Source: Gemmatimonas sp.
Lineage (GTDB): Bacteria; Gemmatimonadota; Gemmatimonadetes; Gemmatimonadales; Gemmatimonadaceae
Assembly: GCA_025361705.1 (NCBI GenBank)
Contig: JANYJW010000056.1
Coordinates: 45,359-109,358 of the forward strand
DNA: 64,000 nucleotides
Direction of reading: 5' to 3'
In this document: one piece after another, positions 1-8,308 of the stretch
Layout of the letters: every line of letters starts with the position of its first letter
Numbering within the stretch: the stretch's first letter is position 1
Program-made: the position numbers and the translations under genes
Notes under the pieces: generated by a model
The model's database searches: none
What the model saw: the letters and a program-made list of their open reading frames with translations, nothing else
Told to the model about the DNA's origin: nothing

Positions 1-1
1 G

Positions 2-661
2 CAGACGACGTCGCGCGTCATCGAGCGCGCGCGGTTGACGGCGCAGGACCGGGCCGGGCGGGTGGTGGGCGAGGCGACCTCGGATGATGAGGGGCGCTTT
101 GTATTGCGCCTCGACGGCAGCGGACAGCCGTTCGTGGTGACCGTGCGGCGCATCGGCGTCGAGCCGTCGACGACCGCTGAGTTCACGCTGACGCCAGCGG
201 ACACCGTCGCGTACGAATTCTCCATTCCGGAGAAGTCGGTGATGGGTGACACCGTGCGCGTGATGGGGATGGCCTCCTTCAATGATTCCAAGTACAGGGA
301 GGCGCTGCGGCGCGGGTGGAAGGTCTTTTCCCCTGAGGAGGTGGCGATTCACCGCGACAAGGCCGGCAACGTGTACGACCTGTTGCGTTGGGCGGGAGCC
401 AGCAGCCTGGTGATTCCCACGCGACCGACCGAGTGCGTGAAATCGGCCCGGTACATCGCGGGAGACCGCCGCAGCGACCGGTGCATGGTGTGGATCGTCG
501 ACGGTGTCGTGCTGGGGCCGACGCCGGTGCTGAATCCATCGGATACCTACTTCATGGCCATCCTGACGGCCTCGGAGTCGGCCGTGCAGTTCGGCGACAA
601 GGCGCCGTGGGGGGCCATTGTGCTGTACACGCGGATGAATGGGGACAGACTGCGGCCGTGA
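2..661 (+). CDS. Carboxypeptidase-regulatory/TonB-plug-like protein, 5' end cut by the window
   Basis: The reading frame is open from the first bases of the window, so the N-terminus is missing; the TTG at 35 is unlikely to be the true start. The N-terminal part (EATSDDEGRFVLRL and the following strands) looks like a carboxypeptidase-regulatory beta-sandwich, as found at the front of SusC/TonB-dependent receptors. The C-terminal part resembles a plug domain: a short helix segment, a Cys pair, VDGVVLG, and a closing strand GAIVLYTR. No beta-barrel follows, because the frame stops at 661. The gene at 18527-19330 has the same architecture. Probably exported; function unknown. Confidence 0.6.
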   Translation, partial: QTTSRVIERARLTAQDRAGRVVGEATSDDEGRFVLRLDGSGQPFVVTVRRIGVEPSTTAEFTLTPADTVAYEFSIPEKSVMGDTVRVMGMASFNDSKYREALRRGWKVFSPEEVAIHRDKAGNVYDLLRWAGASSLVIPTRPTECVKSARYIAGDRRSDRCMVWIVDGVVLGPTPVLNPSDTYFMAILTASESAVQFGDKAPWGAIVLYTRMNGDRLRP

Positions 662-668
662 GGCGAAC

Positions 669-710
669 ACGGGCACGGCGTGGGCACTGGCACGGGCACG
701 GGCACGGTGG
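669..710. repeat. GGGCACGG-type short repeat in an intergenic gap
   Basis: Just after the stop at 661 the spacer holds four to five imperfect copies of a GGCACG unit. The same words recur at 42592-42701 upstream of gcvP. The rest of the gap to 848 shows no gene; the ribosome-binding site of the next gene lies at 837-843. Confidence 0.6.
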
Positions 711-848
711 GGCTCGCCGGAGGTTGCGGCGGGCTCTTTGCGTTTCCTGACCTTGTGAGCCGCGTTTGGGCGTAACTTTCCGGTGGTCCCGTCCGTAGGG
801 CACCTCAGCGCCGTGTGTGCGGGCGCATTCCCCACCGGAGAAGAACAG

Positions 849-1658
849 ATGCCCCTGGCGGTGCAAGCCGCCCTGCTGGCGATGACAGTCCTGGCGCAGG
901 AGCCACAGATTCCTGCGCCGCGAGGCTATGTCAACGACTTCGCGGGGGTGATTGGTGCCGAGGCGGCGGCGCGGATGGAACGCGTGATTGGCGACGTGCG
1001 CGCCAAGTCGGGCGGCGAGATCGTGGTGGTGACGCTTGCCGACATCGGTGATCGAAACCCGGGCGACGTGGCGCTGCAGATCGGCCGCCAGTGGAAGGTG
1101 GGGGCGGCGGCCGAGGTGGGTGACCGCAAGCGGAACACGGGCCTTGTGATTCTGGTGGTGCCCAAGGAAACGAGTTCCAACGGCCGCGGCCAGATCAGCC
1201 TGATGACCGGCAATGGCGCCGAGGGGTTCATCACCGACGCGCGGGCCGGGGACTTCCGTCGCGAGGCGACGCCGCTGCTGATGGCGAGAGACTACGGGGC
1301 GGCCATCGAGCTGATGACGGTTCGCGTGGCGCAGGCCTACTCGGCGGAGTTCGGCTTTTCGCTCGACGGCGGCACCGAGGTGCCGCGTGCGCCGCCGAAC
1401 CGCCGAAGGCCCGGCGGGATTCCCCCGGGATTCTTCCTCATCGGCTTCTTCGTGCTGATGGCGCTGCTGGGAGGGCGTGGGCGCGGGAGCAACGGGTGCC
1501 TCTGGTTCATGCTCGGGCAGGCGATGGGCGGCGGGCGTGGGGGCTTTGGCGGCGGATCGTTTGGCGGTGGTGGCGGTGGGGGATTCGGAGGCGGCGGTTT
1601 CGGCGGGTTTGGCGGCGGCGGCGGATTCTCGGGCGGTGGCTCGAGTGGGAGTTGGTGA
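849..1658 (+). CDS. TPM-domain protein with signal peptide and Gly-rich tail
   Basis: 269 residues from ATG 849, chosen because GGAGAAG lies 5 bases upstream (837-843) and because it gives a hydrophobic signal peptide at residues 1-17. Residues about 25-165 match the TPM (TLP18.3/Psb32/MOLO-1) fold: YVNDFAGVIG at the front, then GGEIVVVTLADIG and NTGLVILVVP. A membrane segment (PPGFFLIGFFVLMALLGG) follows, then an almost pure Gly/Phe/Ser tail ending SGGGSSGSW, typical of bacterial YgcG-like TPM proteins. In other bacteria YgcG-like and LemA proteins are often encoded together, and lemA is indeed two genes downstream. The role is probably in the cell envelope. The next ATG starts 1 base after the stop. 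Confidence 0.85.
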   Translation: MPLAVQAALLAMTVLAQEPQIPAPRGYVNDFAGVIGAEAAARMERVIGDVRAKSGGEIVVVTLADIGDRNPGDVALQIGRQWKVGAAAEVGDRKRNTGLVILVVPKETSSNGRGQISLMTGNGAEGFITDARAGDFRREATPLLMARDYGAAIELMTVRVAQAYSAEFGFSLDGGTEVPRAPPNRRRPGGIPPGFFLIGFFVLMALLGGRGRGSNGCLWFMLGQAMGGGRGGFGGGSFGGGGGGGFGGGGFGGFGGGGGFSGGGSSGSW

Positions 1659-1659
1659 C

Positions 1660-2382
1660 ATGGCCAAGATGACGCTGGATCAACTGGTGGAGCAGCTGAA
1701 GGCGGCGCACGGCGACGCGTTGGCGGCGGTGGTGCTCTACGGCTCAGCCGCGCGGCACCAGGGCCCTCCGACGGGCGCGCTGGACGTGCTGGTTGTGGTG
1801 CGCACACTTGCGGATGACGCGCTGCGCGCCGCCGGTGCGGCAACGCGCTCGTGGATGGAAGCGGGGCATCCCGCGCCGCTGACGCTGACGTCGGCCGAGT
1901 GGGCGTCGAGCGCCGACATCTTTGCCATCGAGTACGCGGACTTGCTGTCAGCGCATCGCGTGCTGCACGGGGCATTGGTCACCGAGGGGATCGCGGTGCA
2001 CCAGCACGACCTGCGGCTGCAGCTTGAGCGTGAGGTGATGGGCAAGGTGCTGCAGCTGCGCCGCGCGATGCAGGCGCACCACGGTGACGGCAAGGCGCAG
2101 CGCCTGCTGCTTGAGGCGGCGCGCGGCGGGATCTTTGCCCTGTTCCGCGCGACGCTGCGACTGACGGATGGCGTTGCCGAGGCGCACGGCGACAGCGAGG
2201 TGGTGGCGCGGGCGGTGTCGGCGAAGGCGGGTTTTGATGCCGTGCCGTTCGTGGCGCTGGTTGCGCACACGCGCGGGACGGTGAAGATCAGTGATCGCGA
2301 GGCGGCCGGCGTGCTGCGCGGGTGCCATGATGGGCTGGCGGCGCTGGCGGGGTGGATGGACAAGATGGCGGTGGACGACTAG
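1660..2382 (+). CDS. Nucleotidyltransferase-fold protein, degenerate active site
   Basis: 240 residues from ATG 1660, one base after the TPM gene stop, so probably co-translated with it. Residues 23-47 show the nucleotidyltransferase signature: a hydrophobic strand, LYGSAAR with G28-S29, then LDVLVVV. In active members the last strand carries two acids (D-x-D). Here only D42 is present and position 44 is Leu, so catalysis is doubtful. The rest is mainly helical and could bind a nucleotide or a partner. It sits between a TPM-domain gene and lemA. The fold call is reasonable; the function is unknown. Confidence 0.65.
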   Translation: MAKMTLDQLVEQLKAAHGDALAAVVLYGSAARHQGPPTGALDVLVVVRTLADDALRAAGAATRSWMEAGHPAPLTLTSAEWASSADIFAIEYADLLSAHRVLHGALVTEGIAVHQHDLRLQLEREVMGKVLQLRRAMQAHHGDGKAQRLLLEAARGGIFALFRATLRLTDGVAEAHGDSEVVARAVSAKAGFDAVPFVALVAHTRGTVKISDREAAGVLRGCHDGLAALAGWMDKMAVDD

Positions 2383-2390
2383 GTGGGTTT

Positions 2391-2480
2391 TGGCAGATGG
2401 CAGATGGCAGATGGCAGATGGCAGATGGCAGATGGCAGATGGCAGATGGCAGATGGCAGATGGCAGATGGCAGATGGCAG
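2391..2480. repeat. Tandem 7-bp repeat TGGCAGA, 12 perfect copies
   Basis: Starting 8 bases after the stop at 2382, the unit TGGCAGA is repeated 12 times without error (2391-2474), followed by TGGCAG. It fills the gap up to the lemA ribosome-binding site (GGAG 2496-2499). Frames through it read as MADGRWQ repeats, but no start signal or gene context supports a protein. It is one of several related heptad arrays in the window. Confidence 0.95.
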
Positions 2481-2509
2481 GTCCCCTTTCCTTACGGAGT
2501 GAAAATCAG

Positions 2510-3076
2510 ATGCGACGTCGCGGTTTGTTCCTCTTGCTGCCGCTTATGCTGGCGGGTTGCGGGTACAACACCATCCAGAGCTACGACGAAGCGGCCGCGA
2601 AGGCCAAGCAGGATATCGAGGTGCAGCTGCAGCGCCGAGCCGATCTGGTGCCGAACCTGGTGAATACGGTCAAGGGCTTTGCGCAGCAGGAGCAGGACGT
2701 GTTTGTGAAGGTCACCGAAGCCCGCGCTGGGCTCACGGGCGCCATCAAGGGTGGCAAGATGGCCGAGATGGCCGATGCCAACCAGCAGCTCACGGGCGCG
2801 CTGAGCCGGATGATGGTGACGGTGGAGGCGTATCCGCAGCTGAAGAGCGACAAGAACTTCCTGCAGCTGCAGGATGAGCTGACGGGGACGGAGAACCGGA
2901 TTGCGGTGTCGCGGAAGGACTACAACGAGATGGTGGGGACGTACAACGCGTACATCCGCAAGTTCCCGCAGGTGCTCACGGCGAAGGTGACCGGCGCGAA
3001 GGCGCGCGAGTACTTCGAGGTGTCGAACGCGGCGGCGCGTGAGGCGCCGACGGTGGACTTCAACAAGAAGCCGTAG
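2510..3076 (+). CDS. lemA: LemA family lipoprotein
   Basis: 188 residues. ATG 2510 is preceded by GGAG at 2496-2499 and gives a lipoprotein signal MRRRGLFLLLPLMLAGC with the lipidated Cys at 17. Then follows the typical LemA pattern: a long helix with QLQRRADLVPNLVNTVKGF, more helices, and a near-C-terminal stretch YNAYIRKFPQ followed by EYFEVS. LemA proteins are usually anchored by an N-terminal helix; a lipobox form is plausible in a diderm. The exact biochemical role of the family is not settled. The TPM gene 0.9 kb upstream fits the common pairing of LemA with YgcG-like proteins. A strong hairpin follows at 3095-3130. Confidence 0.92.
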   Translation: MRRRGLFLLLPLMLAGCGYNTIQSYDEAAAKAKQDIEVQLQRRADLVPNLVNTVKGFAQQEQDVFVKVTEARAGLTGAIKGGKMAEMADANQQLTGALSRMMVTVEAYPQLKSDKNFLQLQDELTGTENRIAVSRKDYNEMVGTYNAYIRKFPQVLTAKVTGAKAREYFEVSNAAAREAPTVDFNKKP

Positions 3077-3094
3077 CGTTGTGATCGTGCAGGG

Positions 3095-3130
3095 ACGAAG
3101 GGCCGCTTCGGACACGAGGCGGCCCTTCGT
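3095..3130 (+). terminator. Intrinsic terminator-like hairpin after lemA
   Basis: A 12-bp perfect stem (3095-3106 with 3119-3130) encloses a 12-base loop, 19 bases after the lemA stop. The T tract is weak (GGTTCTTC follows). It probably ends the lemA transcript. Confidence 0.75.
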
Positions 3131-3227
3131 GGTTCTTCGCTCACGTCCGTCGTGGTGCCTGGCGTGATTCGGGTTGTATTCGGTATCTCAATTGTCCCCC
3201 TCGCCCGGGTGTGGTTAGGTTCCTCGG

Positions 3228-4196
3228 ATGCCACGCCGTTGGACCATCATGATCGTGCCGCACGGCACGTCGTCACCCCGGAGCTACGAGCTCGGGGAGC
3301 GCGGACTGCGCGTGGGGCTCGGCGCGGCGGCGGTGCTGGCACTCCTGGTGGTGTTTGCGGCGGCGGTGCTGTTCACGCCGTGGGCAACGCCGTCGGCGCG
3401 GCTGGCGGCCCGAGAAAACGGGCGGCTCAAGGCCGAACTTGCCAGCATCGACGTGCGGTTGCGGACCCTGATCGACACGATTGCGAGCATCGAGCATCAG
3501 GATAAGCGGATTCGCACGCTTGCGGGCATTGACCCGGATACCACGGGTGACGTGGCGGCCAAGGAGGTCTCGGGGCTTGGTGCGGGGACGGCAGCCACGG
3601 CGCTGCCCGCATTGCCAGGGACGGCTGCCACGCCGCAACGGTTTGCCAGCAAGCCGTTTCTGGGGCGGCTCGGATTTGGCGGGGCGCGTCCCGATCTTGA
3701 CCGGATGATTCGCCGGGCCACCGAGCTGTCAGCGAGCTTCCGCGCGGTGAGCGACACGCTGTCGCGCAACGTGGAGCGCATGGCCAACCTGCCGTCGATC
3801 ATGCCGACGCAGGGGTGGCTGACAAGCCAGTTCTCGCGCAGCCGCTTTCATCCGATCCTGCACACGTCGCGGGCGCATGAGGGCGTCGACGTGGTGGCGC
3901 CGATGGGATCGCCGATTGTCGCGCCGGCGGCGGGCCGGGTGATCTTTGTGGGCCGTGAGAGCGGCTACGGGCTGATGGTGCAGATCGACCACGGCAACGG
4001 TCTGGTGTCGACGTACGCCCACGCGTCGCGGCTGGTGGCGACGGTTGGACTGCACGTCACCCGCGGCCAGCTGATTGCCTTTGTGGGGAACAGCGGGCTC
4101 AGCACAGGACCGCACCTGCACTACGAGATCAGCCTGCACGGCAAGCCGGTGGATCCACTGACGTTCGTGATGCCGGCGGGGAAGATCACGGATTGA
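3228..4196 (+). CDS. M23 family (LytM-type) peptidase, membrane anchored
   Basis: 322 residues from ATG 3228. Residues 32-50 form one membrane helix; 56-95 are a coiled coil; 150-195 are a second helical region; 200-322 are the LytM/M23 domain. The metal ligands are visible: H217 and D221 in HEGVD, and H298 in HLHYE, with the catalytic H265 in YAHAS. A full set of ligands predicts an active zinc endopeptidase that cuts peptidoglycan cross-links, or one that acts with other envelope proteins. The layout (TM, coiled coil, LytM) is that of periplasmic M23 proteins used in cell division and growth. The gene appears monocistronic, between hairpins at 3095-3130 and 4221-4256. Confidence 0.92.
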   Translation: MPRRWTIMIVPHGTSSPRSYELGERGLRVGLGAAAVLALLVVFAAAVLFTPWATPSARLAARENGRLKAELASIDVRLRTLIDTIASIEHQDKRIRTLAGIDPDTTGDVAAKEVSGLGAGTAATALPALPGTAATPQRFASKPFLGRLGFGGARPDLDRMIRRATELSASFRAVSDTLSRNVERMANLPSIMPTQGWLTSQFSRSRFHPILHTSRAHEGVDVVAPMGSPIVAPAAGRVIFVGRESGYGLMVQIDHGNGLVSTYAHASRLVATVGLHVTRGQLIAFVGNSGLSTGPHLHYEISLHGKPVDPLTFVMPAGKITD

Positions 4197-4220
4197 GACG
4201 GGAGTGACGTCCCATTGAGC

Positions 4221-4260
4221 AACGGACAACGAGTGATCAGATCACCGTTGTCCGTTTGTT
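4221..4260. terminator. Bidirectional terminator between the M23 peptidase gene and metG
   Basis: An 11-bp stem (4221-4231 with 4246-4256), then a 6-bp inner stem around one unpaired A, forms a long hairpin followed by TTTGTT on the plus strand. It lies between two convergent genes and could serve both. Confidence 0.8.
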
Positions 4261-4278
4261 GTCTCCCATGGTCCGCCG

Positions 4279-4348
4279 CTGCGCTCATGTCGCTGCGCTC
4301 ACGTCGCGGCGCTCACGTCGTTGCGCTCACGTCGCGGCGCTCACGTCG
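4279..4348. repeat. Five 14-bp tandem repeats overlapping the metG 3' end
   Basis: Five near-identical copies of a 14-mer ending GCGCTCACGTCG (4279-4292, then every 14 bases to 4348). The fourth and fifth units overlap the metG stop codon (4341-4343, read TGA on the minus strand), so repeat sequence supplies the metG terminator codon and last codons. Confidence 0.85.
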
Positions 4349-5903
4349 CGGCGGGCGGCGTCTCGGGTTTTGGGAAGAGCGGCACGCCCTTGGTCACCTT
4401 CCATCCGCTGACATCGATGGCGTGGTCGAGGCGCACGGTGGTGACGTCGCCGCTGCCACCGAGCTGCGCCCAGAGCGCCTGCATCTTGTGCGGCATGACC
4501 GGGGCCAGCCACGCGGCGAGGTGCGCCAGGGAGGCGGTCAGCGTGCGCAGCACCTCGTCGAGCGCTGCGGCATTGGCGGGGTCCTTGGCGAGCACCCATG
4601 GCTGCGTGCGCTGGATGTACTCGTTGGTGCGCCGGGCGATGTCCATGAGGGCCGCGATGGCCTCGTGGGGGCGGTGGCGGCGCGCGCCATCCACGGCCGC
4701 GCGGGCGAGCGCGAGCGCGTCGCGATGCGCCGTGAACAGCGCCTCCTCGGGAGCGCCCGACGGGACGACGCCGGCGCGGTACTTCTCGATCATGGCGATG
4801 GAGCGGCTGCCGAGGTTGCCGAGGGTGTTGGCGAGGTCGGAGTTGTAGACCTCCTCGAAGCGCTCCCACGAGAAGTTGCCGTCGCCGTCGAAGGGCACGT
4901 CACGCAGCAGGTAATAGCGGAACGCGTCGACGCCGTAGCGGTCGATGGCCTCGGCGAGCGCGAGCTTGACGCCTGCTGACTTGGAGAAGCGTTCGCCGCC
5001 CAGCGAAATGAAGCCGTGCGCCCAGACTTGCGCGGGAAGCGGCTCGCCGGCGGCCATGAGCATGGCCGGCCAGATGACGGCATGAAAGCGCGTGATGTCC
5101 TTGCCGATGACGTGCAGGTCGGCGGGCCAGGCGGCCTTCTCGCTGAAGCCGGGGAAGCAACGCGCCGTCCAATAGTTGGGGAGCGCATCGAACCAGACAT
5201 AGGTCGTCTGGACGTCACCATTGGACAGCGGGCGAGGGAAGGGGACGCCCCAGTCAAAGCGCGAACGGCTGGCGGAAATGTCGTCGAGCCCCTGTTCGAG
5301 GAGCTGGAGGATCTCGTTGCGCCGGCTTTCCGGTTCGAGAAACCCGGGATTGGCGGCGAAGAGCGCCTTGAGTGGCGCCGTGTATGCGGAGAGGCGGAAG
5401 AACCAGTTGTGCTCGGTGACTTCCTCGAGGGTGCGCGTGGGGTGCACGGTGCACTTGCCGTCGACGATGTCGGCGCCCTGCTTGAAGCTCTCGCAGCCGA
5501 CGCAGTACATGCCGGTGTACGAGCGCTCGTAGAAATTGCGCCGGCCGTCGGGGAGCGCGGCATCGGCGGCGAAGATCTGCTCAATGAGCCGCGTGACGGC
5601 GGCCTTGTGTTCGGGCGCCGTGGTGCGGATGAACTGGTCGTAAGAAATGCCGAGCAACTTCCACATTGCCTGGAACTGCACGGCGATGTCGTCGACGAAC
5701 TGCTGCGGCGGAACGCCCTGCTGCTCCGCGGTCTGCGCCACCTTCTGTCCGTGCTCGTCCATGCCGATGAGCAAATGGACGTCATACCCGAACTGGCGAT
5801 GGAACCGGGCCATGGTGTCGGCGCCGATTTTCTCGAGCGCGTGCCCCAGATGCGGCTCGCCGTTGGCGTAGTCGATGGCGGTGGTCAGGAAGAAGCGCGG
5901 CAC
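4341..5903 (-). CDS. metG: Methionyl-tRNA synthetase (short form)
   Basis: 520 residues, GTG start at 5903, three bases after the ricT-like gene stop. Class I aminoacyl-tRNA synthetase charging tRNA-Met. The HIGH-type motif is HLGH at 18-21, and the KMSKS-type loop is RFSKS with K308. The connective peptide contains Cys pairs (CVGC and a later Cys) as in zinc-knuckle MetRS. The enzyme ends shortly after the anticodon-binding helices; the C-terminal tRNA-binding dimerisation domain of E. coli MetG is absent, as in many bacteria. It is the last gene of dnaE-accA-ricT-metG. The stop lies inside a 14-bp tandem repeat. Confidence 0.96.
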   Translation of the reverse strand: MPRFFLTTAIDYANGEPHLGHALEKIGADTMARFHRQFGYDVHLLIGMDEHGQKVAQTAEQQGVPPQQFVDDIAVQFQAMWKLLGISYDQFIRTTAPEHKAAVTRLIEQIFAADAALPDGRRNFYERSYTGMYCVGCESFKQGADIVDGKCTVHPTRTLEEVTEHNWFFRLSAYTAPLKALFAANPGFLEPESRRNEILQLLEQGLDDISASRSRFDWGVPFPRPLSNGDVQTTYVWFDALPNYWTARCFPGFSEKAAWPADLHVIGKDITRFHAVIWPAMLMAAGEPLPAQVWAHGFISLGGERFSKSAGVKLALAEAIDRYGVDAFRYYLLRDVPFDGDGNFSWERFEEVYNSDLANTLGNLGSRSIAMIEKYRAGVVPSGAPEEALFTAHRDALALARAAVDGARRHRPHEAIAALMDIARRTNEYIQRTQPWVLAKDPANAAALDEVLRTLTASLAHLAAWLAPVMPHKMQALWAQLGGSGDVTTVRLDHAIDVSGWKVTKGVPLFPKPETPPAAT

Positions 5904-5906
5904 TGG

Positions 5907-7340
5907 TCAGTCGTCCGTGTTCGAGGGCGGCGCGTCGGCGCCGTCGGTGGTGCCGGGGTGTTGGCCGTCGCCGCGATGGCGCCGACCGCCGCGCCGACCG
6001 CGCCGACGCCGGCCGCGTCGGTGCTCACCGTCTGCGGATGCGGTGTCGGGGGAGTGCGTGGCGTCCAGCGGTGCAGGAGATGCGGGCGGCGGCGCTGGTT
6101 CCACCGGCATTTCCCGTGGGGTTGAGGTCGCCGCCGGCGCGGGAGGCGCCGAGCGTGCGGGGCGCGATTCGTGACGCGGGTGTTGCTCGTGGCTGGTGGG
6201 CCGACGCGAATCGCGATCTTTGTCAGGAGTCTGCGCTGCGAGCGGTTCGCCGCGCGGGTCGCCGCGCGGTTCGCCGCGTGGCTCGGTGCGCGGGTCGGGC
6301 CGGCGCTCGGTGCGCGCATCGGTGCGCGCGGGTGGTGCGGATTCAGCGCGTGCATCGCGGCGCGGCTCGCGCGCCTTGTGGCCCTCGCGGCCCGGGGGCG
6401 CGCTGCGGGTGCGCTGCGGCGCCACGGCCTGCGCAGGGGGCGTGGCGCGTTCCTCGCCCTCCTCGGCATGCTCGTCGTCACGGGCTTCGTCGTCGACGGG
6501 CATGGTCTCGCCGGCGAGTTCCCGGCGGAACTGGGCGAGTGGGATGGTGCGCACGTCGCCCGCCGGGTTCCGCAGGGTGACGAGGTCGCGGAAGATGTCT
6601 GTGCCGTCGACCTTTTCTTCTCCCTCGAGCGTCTGGACGATCTTGCCCTGCTTGGGGAAGCGCTTGCGCGCCGCGACGTAGAACTCGTGCTCATAGCGCA
6701 GGCAGCACATCAGGCGGCCACACGCGCCGGAGATCTGTGTGGGGGTGATGGTGGAGAGCCGCTGTTCCTTGGCGAGCGATGTCTTGACGGGGAGGAGTTC
6801 GGGGAGCCAGGACGACGAGCAGAGCTGTCGTCCGCAGTGCCCGACGCCGTCGAGGCGTCTGGCCTCATCGCGCGGCCCGATGTGCCACATCTGCACGCGG
6901 ACGCCAAAATGCCCCTCGAGCTGCCGGACGAGGGTGCGAAAGTCGACGCGCTCCTCGGCGGTGAAGTAGAACGTGAGCCGGCGGCGGTCCCACTGCCACT
7001 CGGCGTCGGAAATCTTCATCTGCAGGGTGAGGGCGCGCACCTTTTGCACGGCAAAGCGTCGGGCCTGCTCCTCGTCGGTGCGCAGGACCCCGGCCTTGGT
7101 GATATCGTCGGTGGCAGCCAGGCGCAGAGCGGTGCGCAGCGGTTCGCGCTGCTCCTTGCCGTGGGTGGTGCCGGCGCGGCGGCGTTCGGCGAGTTCGCCC
7201 GTGGCGTGGACGTGGCCGAGGTCTTCGCCGCGTTCGACTTCGACGATGATGGCCGCGTGCACCGGCGGCGGCGCCTCGAACGTCCAGCGGAAGAACTCGC
7301 GGCGGTTGCCCTTGAACGCGACTTCGATGAGATGGTCCAC
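5907..7340 (-). CDS. ricT: PSP1/RicT (YaaT)-like protein with Arg-rich tail
   Basis: 477 residues from GTG 7340, one base after the accA stop; an upstream in-frame extension would lie wholly inside accA and is not used. Residues 1-240 match the PSP1/RicT family, including five cysteines: C169, C174, C207, C212 and C213 (CGRLMCCLRYE). In Bacillus, RicT works with RicA and RicF; the complex binds [4Fe-4S] clusters and affects RNase Y mRNA processing. From about residue 300 the protein is Pro/Arg/Glu-rich and disordered, with a basic block (RRGRRRRGRRGGRRHRG) that could bind RNA. This long tail is unusual for the family. The function is inferred by family only. Confidence 0.82.
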   Translation of the reverse strand: MDHLIEVAFKGNRREFFRWTFEAPPPVHAAIIVEVERGEDLGHVHATGELAERRRAGTTHGKEQREPLRTALRLAATDDITKAGVLRTDEEQARRFAVQKVRALTLQMKISDAEWQWDRRRLTFYFTAEERVDFRTLVRQLEGHFGVRVQMWHIGPRDEARRLDGVGHCGRQLCSSSWLPELLPVKTSLAKEQRLSTITPTQISGACGRLMCCLRYEHEFYVAARKRFPKQGKIVQTLEGEEKVDGTDIFRDLVTLRNPAGDVRTIPLAQFRRELAGETMPVDDEARDDEHAEEGEERATPPAQAVAPQRTRSAPPGREGHKAREPRRDARAESAPPARTDARTERRPDPRTEPRGEPRGDPRGEPLAAQTPDKDRDSRRPTSHEQHPRHESRPARSAPPAPAATSTPREMPVEPAPPPASPAPLDATHSPDTASADGEHRRGRRRRGRRGGRRHRGDGQHPGTTDGADAPPSNTDD

Positions 7341-7341
7341 C

Positions 7342-8307
7342 CTACTCCCCGAACTGGCCCATCTTGAGGAACTTCTCGCGGCGACGCCGCACGAGCTTTT
7401 CGGGCTTGAGCTTGCGCAGCTCATCGAGGTGGTTCACGAGGGACTCGTGCAGCGTGGCGGCGACGGCTTCGTGATTGGCGTGCGCGCCACCCTCGGGTTC
7501 GGGCAGGATCTCGTCGATGATGCCGAGTTCGAGGAGGTCGGGCGCGGTGATGCGTAGGGCACTCGCCGCGCGTTCGCGCATTTCGGGGCTCTTGCCGTCC
7601 TTCCACAAAATGGCGGCGCAGCCTTCGACCGTGATCACGGAGTAGACCGAATGCTCGAACATCATCACGCGGTCAGCGACGCCGAGGGCGAGCGCGCCGC
7701 CCGAGCCGCCCTCGCCGATGACGGTGGCGATGATGGGCACCTTGAGTTCGCTCATCGAGAACAGGTTGCGCGCGATGGCCTCGGACTGCCCGCGCTCTTC
7801 GGCGCCCAGTCCGGCCCACGCGCCCGGGGTGTCGATGAAGGTGAGGACGGGGACGTGGAACTTTTCGGCCAGCCGCATCAGGCGCAGGGCCTTGCGATAG
7901 CCCTCGGGGTGGGGCATGCCGAAGTTGCGGTGGATGTTCTCCTTGGTGTCGCGCCCGCGTTGGTGGCCGATGATCATCACGGTTTCGCCGTCGAGGCGAG
8001 CCCAGCCGCCCACGATGGCAGCGTCGTCACGGAACAGCCGGTCGCCGTGCAGTTCGATGAAGTCGGTGAACACCAGGCGGACGTAGTCGAGCGTGAAGGG
8101 GCGGCGCGAGTTGCGCGCCACCTGCACCTTCTGCACGGGCGTGAGGTTGCGGTAGACGTCGCGCCGCATCTCGGAGAGCTTGAGCTCGAGCGGCGCGAGT
8201 TCTGCGGTAATGTTGATGCTCTGCTCTTCGGTGCTGCGTCGCATCTCTTCGATCTGGCGTTCCAGTTCGATGATGGGTTTTTCGAACTCCAGGGCCGATG
8301 TTCCCAT
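7342..8307 (-). CDS. accA: Acetyl-CoA carboxylase carboxyltransferase, alpha subunit
   Basis: 321 residues from ATG 8307, one base after the dnaE stop. AccA pairs with AccD to move carboxyl from biotin to acetyl-CoA, giving malonyl-CoA for fatty acid synthesis. The sequence follows the family closely: N-terminal helix EFEKPIIELERQIEEM, then LHGDRLFRDDAAIVGG, GMPHPEGYRKALRLM, FIDTPGAWAGLGAEERGQ and the oxyanion-site Gly-rich turn GEGGSGGALALG. The length is that of E. coli AccA (319). Tight spacing to dnaE and the ricT-like gene indicates translational coupling. dnaE-accA adjacency is also known from other bacteria. Confidence 0.97.
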   Translation of the reverse strand: MGTSALEFEKPIIELERQIEEMRRSTEEQSINITAELAPLELKLSEMRRDVYRNLTPVQKVQVARNSRRPFTLDYVRLVFTDFIELHGDRLFRDDAAIVGGWARLDGETVMIIGHQRGRDTKENIHRNFGMPHPEGYRKALRLMRLAEKFHVPVLTFIDTPGAWAGLGAEERGQSEAIARNLFSMSELKVPIIATVIGEGGSGGALALGVADRVMMFEHSVYSVITVEGCAAILWKDGKSPEMRERAASALRITAPDLLELGIIDEILPEPEGGAHANHEAVAATLHESLVNHLDELRKLKPEKLVRRRREKFLKMGQFGE

Positions 8308-8308
8308 G

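Noticed and set aside
2391..2480. Repeat peptide MADGRWQ encoded by the heptad array
   Set aside because: A 7-base repeat is open in several frames by arithmetic. No ribosome-binding site or stable gene context supports translation.
4349..6125. Long plus-strand open frames opposite metG
   Set aside because: They mirror metG codon structure in a high-GC gene and lack homology or start signals.
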